64,000 bases of DNA from Platerodrilus igneus (lineage: Eukaryota > Arthropoda > Insecta > Coleoptera > Lycidae): positions 2,835,001 through 2,899,000 of the forward strand of contig JARFIW010000999.1 in the NCBI GenBank assembly GCA_036346225.1. Reading direction: 5' to 3'. The notes below the pieces were generated by a model, which did not search any database, was not told the origin of the DNA, and saw only the letters and a list, made by a program, of their open reading frames with translations. Within the stretch, counting starts at the first letter, position 1. The number at the start of each line of letters is the position of its first letter. The translations under genes were made by a program, and so were the position numbers. Below are positions 20,083 to 34,100 of the stretch, one piece after another.

Positions 20083-20602
20083 TGTTGCGAGCTACTATTA
20101 GGCAACCCGTCAAACACAGAAGCGTCGTGAGCACTGTATATTCTCCAGGGACCGAGAATTTTCTAGCAATTACTGGAGAATGAATCATCCTTTTAACTCA
20201 GGGTATAAATAAGACCGATGATGAAGTACAGAGTTAGTCTATATCAGAATGTCGAATATAAATTATATCGTGTAAAGTTAAATAGTCGAAGAATAAACAT
20301 AAATTTATATTATGTGAATGTGTCTAATGTACATGCAGCTTGTAGAATACATAAATAGCCAAAAATGTAATAAATAAATAGTTGTGTTAGTGTTGTTAAT
20401 AGACGTATGGTTAAGAATTTAGTTTAAGAAGATATTAGTACTTGTAAATTCATTAGTGTGATAGTGCTTCATTGTTAATTGGACTAAAAACATTTCTAAA
20501 TAAGGCATATACTGTTAATTAGACTTGTGAACAGTGAGTAATAAAGACCTCTGTTATTACTTGTTTTAAATTAGTGAAACGCGGTAGTAGTAGCCCGCTA
20601 CA
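20083..20602 (+). repeat. Possible solo LTR
   Basis: The segment begins TGTTGCGAGCTAC and ends GTAGCCCGCTACA, giving TG...CA boundaries with partly complementary ends. It contains a TATA-like 'gtataaataag' at about 20,204, an oligo 'aataaa' region, and a transcript-like organisation. The 5-bp flanks (ACTAC and ATACG) do not match, so there is no clean target duplication. It could alternatively be part of the fritz upstream region. Confidence 0.35.
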
Positions 20603-21296
20603 ATACGTTTTCGCGGTGTCGCACAAGTACATGTTTCTTAAGTAGTGGGGGGATATTTCAACATACCATACTCGAACAATTCAAGTATGTCGTGAAAAAT
20701 CGTCTATTATTATTACATCTTATAACCGTTGATTGATTCAATCGATGGTATAACGAAAATATACCTAATAAATGCGGTCTTTGTGTTCAATGTGTACTAG
20801 TTTAATAAATTTTAAATATAGTCTTCAGGTTATCGCTAATACTAAGTTAACAATCTAAAGATTATTAAAGCTTAATGTAGAGAATTAATATTATTCAAAT
20901 AAAGAAGAAAGCAGTGTAAGACCAATATCACATGGCACTTGACTGTGTTGACAATTATAATGGCGTAAAGTTTTGGTAATTATACATGAATTCAAATCAT
21001 ATAGTATTGTAATGAATGTATTATTCGCACACATATTTATTAAATTAACGTTTCACCGTTGATTGAGAAAATACCTCAATTAACGGTTTTACCATTGATT
21101 AAATAATACCTTGCGTTTGTATAAACACAACAATCATGATTAACAAATATCTTTTTGTATAACTTATGACCAGGTAATATAAACTTTGTTCCATTATAGA
21201 ATAGTTGACCGTGTACCGTTATTCAAATACCAAAGTTTCCAATTTTTATTTAGGTTTTATTATAATGTAATTATACAAAAAGCACTTTATACTCTT
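20603..21296. other. frtz: Upstream region of fritz
   Basis: AT-rich region in front of the first coding exon. Short near-repeats 'accgttgattga' occur near 20,728, 21,056 and 21,089. No CpG island-like stretch or convincing TATA/initiator is visible, so the promoter cannot be placed. An in-frame ATG at 21,186 extends the exon-1 frame but yields residues unlike fritz, so translation probably starts at 21,297. Confidence 0.4.
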
Positions 21297-21376
21297 ATGA
21301 ATTTATTAACTGAAATTCATTTTTGGACACTAAGAGATAATGTTTGCATAAAACACAATAATTTCGGTGTATATAA
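21297..21376 (+). CDS. frtz: fritz exon 1 (coding)
   Basis: Starts MNLLTEIHFWTLRDN and ends after two bases of a codon, with donor GTAATC. The human protein has the comparable opening with LTELHLWSL. Intron 1 is only 51 bp. Confidence 0.88.
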
Positions 21377-24300
21377 GTAATCTCAGAAATTAAAGTTAGA
21401 TAGAACTTTCAATTGTTTATTTTGCAGGTATTTTTCGAAAAAGGATTTTTGTGATAATGTTCTTTACAGTGGTAAAAAATTATACTGCAGTCAACGCGGA
21501 GGCACTTGGTACCCTCAAAATAAACGGCCATTTAACTTGAAAAATCAATTAAAAGAGCTGGAGGTAATATTAAAATTTTTCGTTATGTTGAATTTTATGT
21601 CTTTATGCCTGTAGTGCTAACTTGTTATGTAGATGTGTAAATGCAAGCGTAAAAAGATACCGAAATAACTTCTCGTACAGTGTATTATGTGTTTAAAACC
21701 AATACAGTGCAAATTGTTCTGAATAGCAGTGGAGCGTGCTCCAAATAGTCTAACAATTTTAATTTAAGCAAAAGTTCGGAAACGAAATTGTTTAACGGGA
21801 TCAGATAAGTAAATGAGGAGTAGAATAGGACGTAATGTTGATCCTTGAGAGATGTCAAGTACTTAATATTTTTCATAGGAAGTCTTAATTCGTACTGTAC
21901 ACAGCCGATTTGTTAAAGAGGATTTAATCTAACTAAAAGTTGATCATTTGCCCTCGTTTATATTTATGCAAGAGTTTAAGAATGGATATTTTATCAAAAG
22001 AGCATGAAAAGTTGCAGTATACACTACATTTGATTTTACAATGCTCTACCGAAAAGTATTATATTGGTCGGGAAGCGAGGTTTTTTGCCTGGAAAATTTT
22101 GAATTTTGCTGAACCCTTGCTGTTACATGCAAGGTAGGGATCTTTAATGTGTGCGACAACACATACATGGGCCTTCCATTTTACCTCTCGTCCAAACGAG
22201 GGTGTATGTTTGTGAGAAATGCTCACCTAACATTTTTCAAGCGCATGGTGTTGTGATTCGATCTCGGGCTCGAAGTATACAACTAATTCACTTTTGCTGC
22301 ACATGCTATTTAACTTTTAATGCTGTTATAAAATTATATATTACAAGATTATCAGTTAACAAATTAGTTGCAATATAGCTGTGTATATATTTTCTTGCAA
22401 TGTAAAATATCGTCTCATTTTCTCTGTACTGAAGCTATTGTTTTATTTTAAATTTTCTTTGTGGGTTCCATGTTTTATCGGACCTTCATAGTCAGGATGT
22501 GTAAATTTGTTGCAATTTGGTTGATTAAAAAGCAAGCGTATTGGTCTATTAGTAGATAAATTGTTGTCATTATCACATTACAGCTGTGCGAATATAACTT
22601 ATCGAACCTAGCTCAAAAGCATCAGGTTTACATTCGGTACAAGTGTGAATCAATTTATAAATTTTAGTACTTTAACTTTGAAATTACCACGTTCGTTCTT
22701 GTCAATAAATACTAACTGTTGCTTTTATTAATTTCTAAGTTTTGCAAGCATGTAGAAATCATTTTATATTTGTTGTTGTATAACTTATAAACACCTTTAG
22801 AAACGTTTTATTAAACTAGAATAACATAGAGCATGACAGTTATAATAAGAATGTCAACAATTAACAATTAGTAACTAACCTACGTGATTCTGAACAACTA
22901 TTCAAAATCACCACGTTTTTCCCTCCTAATTGTCGAAGGCACCTAGTCATCCCAGTGCCAGGGAGACCACCGAGGCCATATCATTAACCGGCATAGATAC
23001 AGTTTCAGGAACCACATCCACTTTTTCTATTTGTTCCGCATCAGCTCAGTGGTTATCACCTTGGGCGGCTCCATGGCATAGTGGTATGTGTGTGACTACT
23101 ATGCCCAAGGGCCCGGGTTTGCATCTCGACACTGTCTGCTTGAAAAATGTTAGGCGAGCATTTTTTGCAAAAATACACCCTCGTTCGGATGAGAGGTAAA
23201 ATGGAGGTCCCATGTGTGAGTGTTGTCACGCACGTTAAAGATCCCTACCTTGCTTGGAACAACAAGGGTTTGGCAAAATTCAAAATTTTTCAGGTAAAAG
23301 AAACTCGCTTCCTGGCCAATGTAGTACCTTCGGGTGGAGCATTGGAAAATCACATGTAAGGCTATCATCTTGGGGATCTGGAACTTCTGTCTCCCCATCG
23401 GGATCTAATTGATCAGATTTAGCTACTGGAACTAGACGTCTAGTCGATACAGTATTTTCCTTTCCATCCGAAAGTCGAACATGTGCATACTCTGCATTGC
23501 CGCGAAGCAACATAACCTCATCAACTACCGGCTCATATTTAGACTGTCACTTAGGTCTTTTCATATAAACGGGTCCAGGGGTAAGTAACCAAGTAGGACC
23601 AGAGCAACCTATTCCCGAACGTCAATGATTGTTGAACATCTGTTTGTGTGGGGTAGCGTTAGTGCCGTGCAAAGCAAGGAGCACACACTGTGCAAGGCAT
23701 CTAGTAGCACAGATTGTCAGTGATTAATTTCAAGATTCTCTGATTTTAGTGCTAATTCAACCGTCTTCCATAAGACACTGTTATTCCTCTCAACCTGCCC
23801 GTTTCCCCTAGGGTTATATCCAGTAGTACTGTTAGTTGCAATTCCGACACTATTCAAGAAATCCTTCAGCTCTCTGAACATAAACGAATCACCCCTGTCT
23901 GAATAGATACATGCAGAAGTACTAAATATAGAGAAAGTTTGTTTAAGACATGACACTATAGTCGCAGTTGACATGTCCTACAGGGAAAGGCAATATGGAA
24001 TCGTGAGTATTCGTCCACAAGAACAAAAAGATATTTATTTTGATTAACAGGCAGGAGAGGCCCTTTGAAATCAATGCTTGTCTCTCGAACGTGACAGTGG
24101 CTTTGATTAAAACACCTTGATGCTGATGGAATCAAGGTTTAAAGGCAGCACATATGTTGTAAGAGGCGGTAACCCGACGGACTTTTTCTATAGAAATTGG
24201 GAGGTTCTTACTGTGCACCCAGTGATACATGCGAGTCACTCCAGGGTGACACAATTATTTATGAAATTCGTTTAGTTTTCCCCACAGGATTTGCGTGAAC

Positions 24301-27300
24301 ACATTCTAGAGAGCGTATGTGGCCTCGTTGTGCGTTCCTAGTCTGTAAACAATATCATAATTGTTGTATAAAATAATATAGCAAGTGTAATATCTTATTA
24401 ATGTAAGGGCATCCCTCCCAAATTGAATAATAGGCACGTGTGCTTGTGGCACGAGAGTAGGGAAAGAGATAATTAGAATGGGAGCCGGCCGATTAGGGAT
24501 GGTTAGTGATTGTTTTGGTGTTGATCTAATTAAATGGTATTAAAGGGTTGTTAAGATTTATTTATACAAGTGTAAGTGTTTGAGTATACCAGTTTGTCGA
24601 TAATAATAATAATGAACCCAATAAGAAAACGTAACAGTGGCGACGAGAAACGGAGATTGTCGGTATTATAAACAGATGCAGTGCATGCACGAATAGTTAA
24701 CAGTGACAAAATAAAGAAAACATTATGTGAAATTATAATTTTGACATCGTTTGTAAAAATTTAATTTTGGTTAAAACAGTTATTAATTCAGAAAGTTATA
24801 ATGTGGCTGATAAGGAAACTGGAATAAAGCAAAACCCACGTGTATTAATGTTGCCATATGATAATATTGAACTGTTTGAAAATTATCTAGAACATCTAGA
24901 AATTTTTTCAAGGTTACTCAAACCGAAGAAAGTGATAAGGTAAATCAGCTGTTAATATTAATTGGGCCTGAAATGTATGGAATTTTAAAAAATCTGGTGA
25001 TGCCAGAAAAGCTGATTAACAAAAGTTTTGAGGAATTAGCTGAAGTTTTAAAACAGCACTACTCAACGGGTCAGCTAGAAGTAACGGAACGGTATAAATT
25101 TTGGTGCAGACATCAGCAACACGGCGAAAGTTTTAAAAAATTTTTAATTGCTCTTAAACAAATTGCACATAATTGTAATTTTGGTGCTTTCCTACAAGAC
25201 ACCTTGCGTGATAAAATTGTTCATGGTATTGTTGATCATGCTACTAGAAGTTTTCTATTAAGTGAAAAAAATTAATCTTTGAAACTGCAAAAATGATCTG
25301 TCAGGAAATGTAAATAATTAAAGCTGAAAGTAAAGTTTTTGAAAGTGAAATTGGTAAAAACACAGATTTAGATCTATTGGTGGTAAATCAGCAATCTGTA
25401 AATAACTCAAATGTGGCAGTTACAAAAACTCGTTCCCGGTCAAGTGTTTGTACACAACCACACCCATGTTTAGACCTTCAGCCAGAAATGTAAGTAGGAA
25501 TTTTCGATATAGAACAAATTCAAGTAAGAATAAAAGTTGTTTCCGATGTGGTAAACAAGGACATATGTCAGATGAATGTAAATGTAGAAATTGGATATGT
25601 TTTAAGTGTAATAAAAAAGGTCACATATTGGTTATTGTGTTTACCTTCCATAAAGGTATTGCTAATTCATTTAATTCACATGTTGCCTTAAAAAAATAGT
25701 GTGTTTGTATTTTGGGTTCTTTTGAATACTGGCCTAATTTAATTTAGCATAAAGTTGGAGTGTATACCTTTTAAGTGTGGTTGGCAGATTTCCTTAACCT
25801 TTTTGGATTACATAAGTTTTTCTGTAAGTACCCTAGTTATAGATAAATAGCTACATTTACCATTCTTTGTGAGTAAAAATCTCTTTAAAAATATACTAAA
25901 GTCAATTAAATAACCACTATAAACTTTAGATTTCTTTAGTATTTTGGGTCAACTTTTTAAAAAGCTGTCATTTAGATAACTCTTATAATACCTTACTTCT
26001 CTATGATTTTAAGTGTCTCTTTATAATCTGAATAATTAATTATAAATTACGATTACCTCCATAAAGAAAATTTCTTCACTAAATATAGCGTTTCCAATTA
26101 ATTGAGTTCCTTAGTATATCTTTTATCTTCTAAATTGCTATAGTAACTTGATTTCGTTATATCTGCTTCTCTAAACACTACAATAAGGAAGTTGTTTATA
26201 ACGGTTTGTATTTAAGCTCATTTACGATGGTTGTTGATAAATCCCGCGATATCAAAAGAATATTTTAATAATTTGGAATACTGTTTTTTCTATACATGTA
26301 TCTTAGAATATTGCTTTTGTGTAGCGAGTATGATTTTGTTTTGATAGCATATTTTTTTAGATATATCGATATTCCAACGCAGCATTTTAAGATATATTTG
26401 ATCTAGGCGAGATTTTTCTTCCGAGTTGTTCGCTCAGCATTACAATAAGTTTAGACGAGACTCGGGGGTATGTTTGTCCTTCTAGCAATTTCTGAATCAT
26501 TTTTTTAAGAATGATGTTGGAATTTTTCTTCATTAGTCTAGGTGAAGCTCAAAGGAGGGCTCGTCATTCTAGCAAGTATATGTGTTACAAGATACCTTTC
26601 TGTTCTTCAACAATTTTAACAGTAAATCGAGTTTTAATTACTGTTATCTTTTCACATATCGATTTAAACCACACTAGATGGCATAAAATTATCTTTAAAA
26701 TCGTTCAACTCTACGTACATCCAAAATTTTTTCACGTTTCATTTCCTTAACTATTTACCTAATGTTTTTTGTTAGTTAACTTCAATTATCTATTCCTTCT
26801 CTTATACAGCATTTACCTTTTACACGTTTAACTTATTTACCTTAAACTAGCTATCTTTTCGCTCCTTGTTGACTTTTCCTTGAATTTATCGTTAGTCATA
26901 TATCACTTTATTGTCTAGATTCCCCAGTATAACTCTGTCGCTTCATTTAATTAATTCTCGCACCTTTTCTATAACATATTATTTTGTTTTCAGTATTTAT
27001 CTTACATCGTTTAATTTTGTGATGATTGTCGTAACTTTGGTTGTAATAACTCTTTGAATTTTTATGATTGGTTTTAGCTGATGTTTTGAGTGGATGCTTT
27101 TTTCTTTGTGCTCACATAGGAGCCGCGGCCTATGCCATTGTAAGAAATAGTCCATATTCGCAGTTGCCAAGAACTAGGACTTTCTATTCCATGCGTTTTT
27201 CCTCTGAATTATTACAGTCGCCCACATTATCCTATATCATTACTTGTTTCTCTTTCTACTACGTCATCATAACATATAAACATTTTCTTCGTTGTTTTTT

Positions 27301-28151
27301 ATTGAACTTTGTGGTGTGGTGCTATCGCTTTTTATTGGTATCTTATCACAAATTCTCGGTTGTTTTAGCATATTGGGACAGTGCGGTTGTATTTAACTGC
27401 TTATAATTAGGCATTTTTGTGTGTTTAGGGCGTTACCGTTTTAAAAATTACCTTGAAACAGTTAGTTTTTTGTGTGAATGTATCTGTAGTGATACTTTTA
27501 AGTTGTTGTGTCAACTTTTGTCTGATTTTCTTATTGTAGTGGATGCACTCGTTAGGAAAATGATTGTACTAGTTCTCATTAAGAGTCTAGTAATTTTTTA
27601 ACTTATGATGTATCTTAACTTGTCTGATTAATATAGCAGGTGGTCCTTCAGACCGATCTGTGTTTTATAGGGACAACTCTCTACCTTCGCTCGGACGCTT
27701 GTCCAAAAACTCTACTTTTTCTTATCCCACTGTCTCCGTTTCTGCCTTATCTTTCATTCGGTAGACCTGTTCTTGTCCCTGAACACTCGTCTACCACATA
27801 AGAGTGATTTTTCTCTCACTCCGGACTACTGACCACATTGGCTGGTTGAATAGTGCTTTTCTATCCACCTTTTCTGCCTCTTTAGCTCAATGCGAGCCCT
27901 TTCTCTATTCTCTTCTACCTAGAAGTGTATCTTATGTATTTCAAAATACCTACCTCCCTCTTTTTACCTTTCCTATTTCTACTGCCTTTTCATTTCCGTT
28001 AGTCACCATGTGGTTGCGTGGGGGTTTTTTACAGACACCTGGACCACATCTCTGCGAATCTTTCATGAGGTCATGCGGTGCCGCTGTCAGCGCACATGGC
28101 CGCTAACAGTGAATGTATGTATGAGTGTGTGAATGTGTGAGTGCATGAATG

Positions 28152-28197
<46 letters not shown>

Positions 28198-31100
28198 GAC
28201 ATATATATGTGCTCGTACTGATATCGATTAACGCTGGGTGCAGGAATGCACCGAAATGCCTTTTCCGGTCCATCGTACCGTTTTTTCTAAACAGGCCTGC
28301 CTCACAGGTTGCTCTTTTTAGCTCTTTTACGAGCATTTCCCCATATAACGGCTCCAAGGAGTCACTCTATCGTTATCTAACTTTATCTTAATATCGTTAT
28401 TTTACCTATTATCTTTGATAATAACATTATCTTAATATCATTATCTTGCCTATTATCTTTGATAATAACTTGAGATTTTGTTTTATCTTTTTTTATCTTC
28501 CTAACGTTTGGTATTTACGATCAGACGTAGGAATTATTTTTTGAATATTGAGTGCAAAAGCTAACCTGATGGTAGCTATTTAATTTGTTAGGTTAGTAAT
28601 GTAAGGAATTAGTAAGATGGTACTGTTGGTAAATTTGTTGATTCACAACCATGTCATGGACAAGTTTTGATGTGTATTGTTTATTAAGTCAGAGTACCAG
28701 TACCTAAAAATTTGCTAAAGTGCATAGTAACTTGCTCTTCTGGACATTTGGGCATTTTCTTGCCAAAGAAGGAACAGTCTAGATGCAACGCCTATGTGCG
28801 TGGCACATGGAAAACTGTAATGCTAGCTTTAGTTTTAGTATATATGTTAGGCGACTTGTCGCATTTATTCTAGTTTTAGTAGTGTTTCATGCTCCCCGAC
28901 AAATTTGTACTGTCGATTATAACTGCGCCACATTAAAGACTCGTGTGTGCACTTTAAATGTAGTTCAGAAACAATGGGGCTACACAATTCGTTTTCTGGT
29001 AATCCGGAAGACGTGTTAACGGTTGGAAAAAACCAGGTGACACATAAAATAAACATTTTCTAGAATTTAAGTTAGGGTTTATGTAGGTTGGTTAGGATAT
29101 AGATTTTTAAGCTTTTACCGTGCTAACAGTCATTTTCTTTTTCTAAAATTTTTTTTCTTTTATGGCTTTGTTGGGATTGTTACATGCCGAAAATCGTCAT
29201 TTAAACATTTCTGTAAGTTTCTAATTTGCAAGTGAATTCGCGCCAATAATTTAAAAGACTTGTGCGTGCATTTCCGTCACTTTAGATAGTTGTGTTGGCG
29301 CCCGAGATTGCGCAGACGCAGAGTGGAAAGAAAGTGGTGATTTCCGTCACGTCGAGACTAGTCAACTGAATGTCGAACCGAGTGGTTATCTCCGTGCCTT
29401 TTATCTTGTCTTTTTTCTTTTAGGATGTAGGTTTCATTTTGTCTTGTATCTATTATCGTTCCTCCTCTTATTCCTGTGGTTCCGCTATAAAACAGAAGAG
29501 AGAAGACAAATTTTAATTTGGATTTGACGAGGGGGCAAAGGACAACCCACGCCCAGAATGCTCAACCGACGCGGAGAGCCTAACGCGAGAATATCTGCCA
29601 TGTTGTCAAGAGCTCTACATTTTACGTGAGTACCTTTATCTTTTTTTTGTATGTGATAATAATTTGTAACATAAACATGACGTAACTCCTTATTGCGCAA
29701 CATTTTGCATATATTTATTATTGTTACCAACTGTCGTAGTGGCTCTTATACATTGAGCATCGGGACTTTAAAAGTATACCTTAGAGTATGGAACCGTGAA
29801 GTATAACATATCAACGCATACCTGCATAATGAACCTTTGAACAAGCTCCATCAAGCAATAAGATGAAAACGTCCAGGGAAGCTTTCACGTGTGGTCATTC
29901 TGCTTCATGACAATGCTCGACCTCATGTTGCTAACATAGTGAAAGAAAATCTACAGTGAAAGGATATTAGACCATGCACCCTATACTTCCGATTTATCGG
30001 CTTGCGATTTTCACATCTTTGGGCCACTGAAAAAAGCGTTAAATGGTAACCGTTTTATCGGACCAAAAAGTACAAAACGCCGTGAAAGAATTTTTCGAGC
30101 AGCAGCCACAAGATTTCTTTAGGCGGGTATACATAGGTTGACGAAACAATGAGATGTGTGCCTTAATCGTAGTGGTAATTATTTGTAAATTTAGTTGTCA
30201 ATAAATTTTTCCTGAACCAAAGATGGGTTTCAATTGAACAAGTGTCGTATTAGTTCATTTTAATAGATAAATAATTGTTGCTACAAAGCATTAACAAGTT
30301 GGCTCTAGACAGTCAGAACACTTCAGTTTTAATTTTTAAGCAATTAGGATCTGTCATAAGTACAAAAATATTTAATATTAGTTTTTTTTTCAGGAACATT
30401 TATCTCAAGATAAGGTTATTTGCAGTTTATTTGAAGACTGTCAATTGCATTTGTTACTCTCTAAAGGACTATTTGTTATTATTACAATAAACCCACATAC
30501 TAGTGATATTAAAAATATATTATTTAATAAATTATTTTCCTCAAAAATCAACACTGATGTTATATGTGCTGGTAAGTTAAAGTCACATCAAGCAACAATT
30601 AAAAATTTTACTTTTTAGGTGTTATAGTAGGTAAACAAATTGTTTATATATGCACAGATGGACGCGTGCATTGTTGGAGCGGTGTACGGAAAGATGAGTG
30701 GATAATTGATGGTGGTTTTAAAAAAAAACTTAGTATTTGCAAAGAATTAGTTTGCTTGTGGGGTTGTGTAACTACTGAAAAACTTCAACCTTGGACTCCA
30801 CTTGCAAAAGATCATCAGAAATCAAATTTAGTTTTGTATTCTGTCGGACCTAGGGGTCCTGAGTTACTTGCACATAAGAAAACGGAAGGTGAGCCAGTTC
30901 TTGTTATAATTAGCAAAATAGAGGATAAAACATTGGTTTCAATCGAGCAGAAAGTATCTACTAAAGGTAAATATTTTTATTTATAAATTTTCCATAAGTT
31001 GTCTATCAATAAATCTTTAGCAACGTAAGAATAATAAAAATCCACGAACACCACAAAAATGTAAACATTATTACTGATATTTTTATTTTAAAAGAAAATT

Positions 31101-34100
31101 AGAAGATTATTTATTTTAATAATAGACTAATATATTGATTGACCAAAAAACGGTATAGCTTTGACAAGTTAAAGACAAAATTAGGGTATGCACTTTCAGA
31201 CGTCTTCAGTTGGTAAACGTTTTTGATTTTTTTATGAGCATTCATAACGGCGTCTATTTTTACAAATACAGGTCACGACACTCACCACCTCTGATGTTGA
31301 TGTAACTTTGTATTTTTTATCTTTCCATCTATATATAGGGTGTCCCAAAATTGCTGGGAAATAAAGCTATCACGTATTGTAGATGTCAAAATAAGTCGAT
31401 TGGACCCAATTTACCTATATACCAAAAAATCACATTTTTGTACGCTGTTCAGAAATGTGTGAAACAAATTTATTGAAATTTGGCAAAAGTGCATTTTAGA
31501 GGATTATCCTACTTTCAGTAATTAAAGAAATTCAAGGAAAATTGTAGAAGGGTTAAAACCACCTTCACCCCATCACAACTTTAGGATTAATTAAATGAAA
31601 CGACAGAGTTATATTTGGGTGTAGAAATGAAGTGATATATATCTAACGGTATGGTCAAGGAAAAGTCAACCAAAAGCAAAGATAGCTAATTTAAGGGTAG
31701 TAAAGTTAAACGTTAAGAGATTATATACTGTATGAGAAGGATAAGTAATTAAATTAACTAATTGATGGTTGAGAACAGAAAATATTAGGTAAATAGTGTG
31801 CAATAGATTGTGAAACTTATAGCATTTGGGTTTTCAACGAATGGCGTTATGACTTTAATATGCCACCTGCCTTGGCGTTTTCCTTCAGCATCCTGAAGTT
31901 TGTAGATAAAGGACTAATGACACGAGTGACCTTGGAAAGAATGAATTTTGGGCTAATTTTGAAGAGAATCTCTTAGAAGCAACCGATAAGAATTAAATTC
32001 TTTCCAAAACCTTGTTCGCCAAGGCGAAGGAAAGATTTCGTTTCGTAGATTATAAGGACCTTAACTGTCGAAGCTTTTAACAAATGTTCTTACCAAACGT
32101 CGTTAAACACCAAAGGTAATGAATTGCTTGGTTCTTTGTTCCAAGTACTTTATTGTCAAATTCAATTACGTTAACATCGTCAGGCACTAAACCATAGTAA
32201 CTCCCATCGATTGGGGTATATCTTCCAAAGACAAGAAATGACGGAGTCCATTGCACTTTTAGTGTCAAGAATTAGCAAAGCTTGAGCAATTTTAAAGATA
32301 TGTTCATCCCATGTAAATGGTCTGAATCAATATAGGAAGAGATAGCGGTAATTAAGATCTATTTAACTCATCGGTAGGGTTTACTTGGGGATAGAATTGA
32401 ACAATTAAACCAACATTTTTGTACTTTGTAACTTTTAACGAAATTCTGAAAATCTTTAGAGATAAATTTTGAACTCCATTGTAAAGAATAATCTGGGGAA
32501 CACCAAAGATAAGAAATACATTTTGTTCTAGGAATTTAATTATGCTATTTTGTTTGTAATTTACGTAAGGGTTGCACCATAACAAATTTAGAAACCAATC
32601 GGTGACAACTAAAAGATATTGGTTACCTCTTTTCGATCGGGGAGTGTCCTAATAAGTCGATCGAGATGAACTGAAAGGGGATAAGATACACGTTTAAAGT
32701 TAACCTTAAACCAGGGCGAGCGAATTTTGAAATCTTATGGGAACCATTAAGTTTACAGCTCTTAATATAGCGACAAACAGATTGCTTCAGTGTGGGCCAG
32801 TAATACAATTCAGATATTTTAGCAAGAGTTTTGTAACACCAAGGTGAGCAGCACTGGGATAATTGAAAAACTTTGAGCACCTTCAGGGTTAGCAGTAGGC
32901 ACGACCCAATTCATTCAAGATATTGGTTGATGTATGTTATGACGAAGATACAAATTTTATAGTCTAGTTATTAGTTACAAAAGGTATGAATTTATCGGGA
33001 TTATCGGAAACTTTTTAATCATATTGAGATACCAGGTATCAGGAATTAAATTTGAAGGTTAAGAGAACCAACATCACGAAATAAGGCATCAGGTACGATA
33101 TTAAATTTGCCAGGCCTATGCCTAACGTCAAAAGTGAATTGAGATATCGCAAGTTCCATCTTTCCAAACAAACCTGCAGGTTGTTTCAAGTTATTAAGTT
33201 TATTAGAGCTGCACAATCAGTGATTACAGTAAAGTGTGTACCTTCAACATATCCTAAATTTTTCGATGCTAAAGATAACGCCAATAATTCTCGTTCGGTA
33301 ACTGAGTATTTTGTTCGGCAGAAGTTAGGAGTGCATAGCGATTGGATATTCTAAACCATAGCTTACCTAGAACAACATTGAACCTAAACCAGTAAGAAGG
33401 CATCGGTTTAATATAAAACTTTCATCGAAATTGGGTGAAATTAAGATAGGTGCTGAAGTGATTTAAATAAGTTCGAAACCTATCAGATTCTAAATTCCAC
33501 TCGATAGTTTGAAATTTCTTACTTTTAATTAAAGTGGTAATGGAAACAGATATAGTTGAAAGATTGGGTAGAAAGATGCGATAATAGCTAATCATTCCTA
33601 TTAAACGTTTGATTTCGGTAACAGTTTTAGGTGTTTTGAATTTAGTAATGGCGTCGACTTTAGCAGGATCTGCTCTAGGCCAGTTCCATCGATAATAAAA
33701 CCAAGAAATGTAAGGACGAACAACAAAATTGACACTTTTCCCAGTTTATCTTAAAACCTGCTGCATTTAAACGTTGCAACCTCATTTAATGTAGCGATAT
33801 GTTCATCAAAGGAACTTGAGATAACTAAAATATCATCCAAATACAAAGGCACGTTCTTGATGTAAGATAAGACCTAACGTTTGAACATAGTACGTTGTAG
33901 GGTTTGTGGGCGTTACAGAGACCAAATGGCAAAAATTATATTCGAAAAGACCTCGGCCTGGAACACAAAAAGCAGTTTTTTGACGAGAAGATAGGTCGAG
34001 AGGTATCTGATAAAAAGCTTGTCTAAGGTCGATAGATGAGATAAATTTTGCGTTACGAAGACGGCTTAAAATAGAGTCAGCTCTTGGTAAAGGATAAGCG

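Noticed and set aside
21186..21296. N-terminal extension of fritz from the upstream ATG
   Set aside because: It is in frame, but the extra 37 residues have no counterpart in fritz/WDPCP proteins, which begin close to the LTE-HFW motif.
23066..23133. Functional tRNA gene
   Set aside because: A and B boxes are present, but the cloverleaf stems do not pair well and the unit continues into a repeated body found at other sites. It is a SINE head.
27068..28106. 112- and 100-codon + strand frames in fritz intron 2
   Set aside because: Rich in Phe, Leu, Ser and Tyr as expected of translated T-rich DNA. No domain and no splice context linking them to fritz.
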